From an uncultured Eubacteriales bacterium (GTDB taxonomy: Bacteria; Bacillota; Clostridia; Oscillospirales; CAG-272), in contig USPP01000071.1 of assembly GCA_900556615.1 (NCBI GenBank), positions 1 to 7,314 on the forward strand: DNA of 7,314 nt, in the 5' to 3' direction. The notes under the pieces are model-generated. The model was not told where the DNA came from and made no database searches. It was given only the letters and a program-made list of their open reading frames with translations. Positions 5,591 to 7,314 of this stretch are shown here, in pieces; positions within the stretch are counted from its first letter, which is position 1; each line of letters opens with the position of its first letter. Made by a program: the position numbers and the translations under genes.

Positions 5591-7314
5591 ATGACATACC
5601 AGGAATATAAAACCGAATACGACATCAGCCTTGATCCCGATCAGGATAAAGCCTGCGAAAAGACAGGGGGACATATTCTCCTTCTTGCGGTTCCGGGGAG
5701 CGGTAAAACTACCGTTATGACGGCAAAGCTCGGCTATCTTGTCAAGGGACTCGGCGTACCGCCGGAATCTATTCTTGCGGTGACATACAGTGTTGCCGGA
5801 GCAAGAGAAATGCAGCGACGGTATGAGAATATTTTCGGCTCGCGCGAAATAGAAATAAGAACGATAAACGGTTTTTGCGCCAAAATTATTGGTACTTACG
5901 AGCGTATTTACGGCAGGCATGCGTTTAGCCTTTTGGAATCGGAAGGGGAAACATCCCGAATCCTTCGCGTAATTATGAAAGATTGCGGAGGATATCCCTC
6001 CGAGAATGAAGTGAAAGATGTGAAAACGGCAATCACCTATTGCCGCAATATGTTGCTGACCGAGAAGGAAATAGCCGAAAAAATTTCCATTGAAGGACGC
6101 GATTTTCCCGAAATTTTTCGCCGTTACCGTGAATTTAAAGTTGAAAATAAGTTGATGGATTACGATGATCAGCTTTGCTACGGATACCATATCATGTGCC
6201 GTTTTCCAGAAGTAAATCGGGCTTATTCGGGACGTTTTCGCTATATATGCGTGGATGAGGCGCAGGACACCTCAAAAATACAGCATATGATCATTCGCAA
6301 GGCGGCGGAAAACTGCGGTAACCTCTTCATGGTAGGAGATGAGGATCAGAGTATATACGGTTTCAGAGCTGCTTACCCGGAAGGCTTGCTGGAGTTTGAA
6401 AAAATTTATCCCGATGCTTTCATCTGCTTTATAGAGAAAAATTATCGGAGTACCCAAACTATCGTTTCCGCTGCCGACCGTTTTATTTCTTTAAACGCGG
6501 AAAGACGCGATAAGCACATGAACACCGATAATGCAGTGGGAGATAATATAAAACGTACCGAGCTTACCGACCTGAGAGAGCTTCCCACGTATATAAAAAA
6601 GCGCGCGCTTAACTGTGCAGGAGAAAAAAAGGAAACCACTGCGGTTCTCTGCCGTCTCAATGACTCGCTTATTCCAATAATTGATGTCCTTTGTGATGCT
6701 GGGATCCCTTTTTCCGTGAGAGCGGTAGACGGATTGTTTTTCACGCATTTCATCGTCACTGATATGATCGCCATGATCAGGTTTGCTGCAAATCCCTTTG
6801 ACGCCGGACTTTTTGAAAATCTGTACTATAAATTTTCAGCCGGGATAAGCAGAACCGACTGCGAATATGCGCTGACTCACAACGTCGGGAAGGAAATGCT
6901 TTCTTATCCCGAATATTTTTCGGTATGTCCGGTTTTCCCTGAAAAAGTGAGAAAGCGGATGCGAAAGGTTTCCGATGCTCTTTTCAGAATTAATGCCGCC
7001 GACAGTTACGGCGCACTAAAGCTGATCATATCGGCGTCGGGATACGGTTCCTATCTTTCTCACCGTACAAGAGATCTTTCAAAGGTTAATACATTACTTG
7101 CAATCGCCGAACGGTTTCGCTCGAAAAAAGATTTTTTCGAGCGGCTTGATTTTCTCTCAGATCAGGTAAAACAGGGACATAAATCGGACGACGGAATGAT
7201 TCTTTCAACGATTCACTCGGCAAAAGGCATGGAGTTTGACAATGTGATTCTCTGCGACGCTAAAAACGGCGTCTTGCCGTCAGTGACGGAACCTGCCGAC
7301 GGAAAAAAATACAC
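5591..7314 (+). CDS. UvrD/Rep-family superfamily 1 DNA helicase, 3' end beyond the window
   Basis: This is an ATP-dependent 3'-5' DNA-translocating helicase of the UvrD/PcrA/Rep type, acting on chromosomal DNA in repair, replication restart or recombination. The ATG at 5591 follows GAGG (5582-5585) with five bases between. 574 codons are open to the window end. Visible motifs in order: a Q-motif-like LDPDQ (14-18), Walker A AVPGSGKTT (33-41), motif Ia LAVTYSVAGAREM (62-74), TINGFC (91-96), motif II VDEAQD (221-226), motif III VGDEDQSIYGFR (248-259), motif IV NYRS (284-287) and motif V TIHSAKGMEF (540-549). Motif VI and the C-terminus lie outside. Spacing between motifs fits ordinary 1A, 1B, 2A and 2B domains. 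Motif Ia and the TINGFC segment differ from the common TFTNKAA and TFHS forms, suggesting a sub-branch rather than UvrD or PcrA proper. No nuclease domain is visible. The promoter is not clear, since repeat copy 3 occupies the upstream gap. Confidence 0.93.
   Translation, partial: MTYQEYKTEYDISLDPDQDKACEKTGGHILLLAVPGSGKTTVMTAKLGYLVKGLGVPPESILAVTYSVAGAREMQRRYENIFGSREIEIRTINGFCAKIIGTYERIYGRHAFSLLESEGETSRILRVIMKDCGGYPSENEVKDVKTAITYCRNMLLTEKEIAEKISIEGRDFPEIFRRYREFKVENKLMDYDDQLCYGYHIMCRFPEVNRAYSGRFRYICVDEAQDTSKIQHMIIRKAAENCGNLFMVGDEDQSIYGFRAAYPEGLLEFEKIYPDAFICFIEKNYRSTQTIVSAADRFISLNAERRDKHMNTDNAVGDNIKRTELTDLRELPTYIKKRALNCAGEKKETTAVLCRLNDSLIPIIDVLCDAGIPFSVRAVDGLFFTHFIVTDMIAMIRFAANPFDAGLFENLYYKFSAGISRTDCEYALTHNVGKEMLSYPEYFSVCPVFPEKVRKRMRKVSDALFRINAADSYGALKLIISASGYGSYLSHRTRDLSKVNTLLAIAERFRSKKDFFERLDFLSDQVKQGHKSDDGMILSTIHSAKGMEFDNVILCDAKNGVLPSVTEPADGKKY

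Noticed and set aside
5531..6190. 219-codon open frame on the minus strand
   Set aside because: It lies antisense to the helicase N-terminal half, which has clear Walker A and downstream motifs. Its translation has no recognisable domain, and its start lies within the helicase coding region.

Overview
The window looks like a bacterial chromosome segment of moderate GC content, most likely from an anaerobic Firmicute of the Clostridia (Oscillospiraceae/Ruminococcaceae-like). This rests on the HtpG type (NDTHPLW and NPSDCTEEEY motifs), the PgcA-type phosphohexomutase, AGGAGG-like ribosome binding sites, and a sigma-A promoter with an extended -10. The taxonomy is inferred by eye, not from a search. 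All genes with real support are on the + strand. The longer minus-strand reading frames look like shadows of these genes.

Layout. 1-1383 is the 3' part of htpG (Hsp90 chaperone; the N-terminal ATPase domain lies upstream of the window). 1490-2404 encodes a 304-residue protein with the domain order of a P-protein: a chorismate-mutase-like helical region, a prephenate-dehydratase-like domain with LPIENSS, and an ACT-like tail. Many expected catalytic and effector residues are replaced. 2623-4338 is a complete phosphoglucomutase/phosphomannomutase with all four signature loops. 4945-5280 is a small monocistronic gene of unknown function (111 residues) with a very good promoter and a convincing terminator. 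5591 to the window end is a UvrD/Rep-type superfamily 1 helicase, cut off by the window edge before motif VI.

The most striking non-coding content is a family of three related short elements (about 167-174 bp) in three of the four intergenic gaps: 2424-2595, 4622-4795 and, inverted, 5353-5519. Each has terminal inverted repeats based on AGGCAATACC, is flanked by TA on both sides, and carries an end-proximal hairpin and a central palindromic stem. They look like non-autonomous miniature elements (MITEs) of a TA-targeting transposase. They sit exactly where terminators and promoters would be: the first lies between the P-protein-like gene and pgm, and the other two bracket the small unknown gene in opposite orientations.

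The genes do not form one evident pathway. They read as a housekeeping neighbourhood (chaperone, aromatic amino acid-like protein, sugar-phosphate mutase, DNA helicase) punctuated by repeat insertions. I found no tRNA, rRNA, CRISPR array, transposase, or clear defence system.
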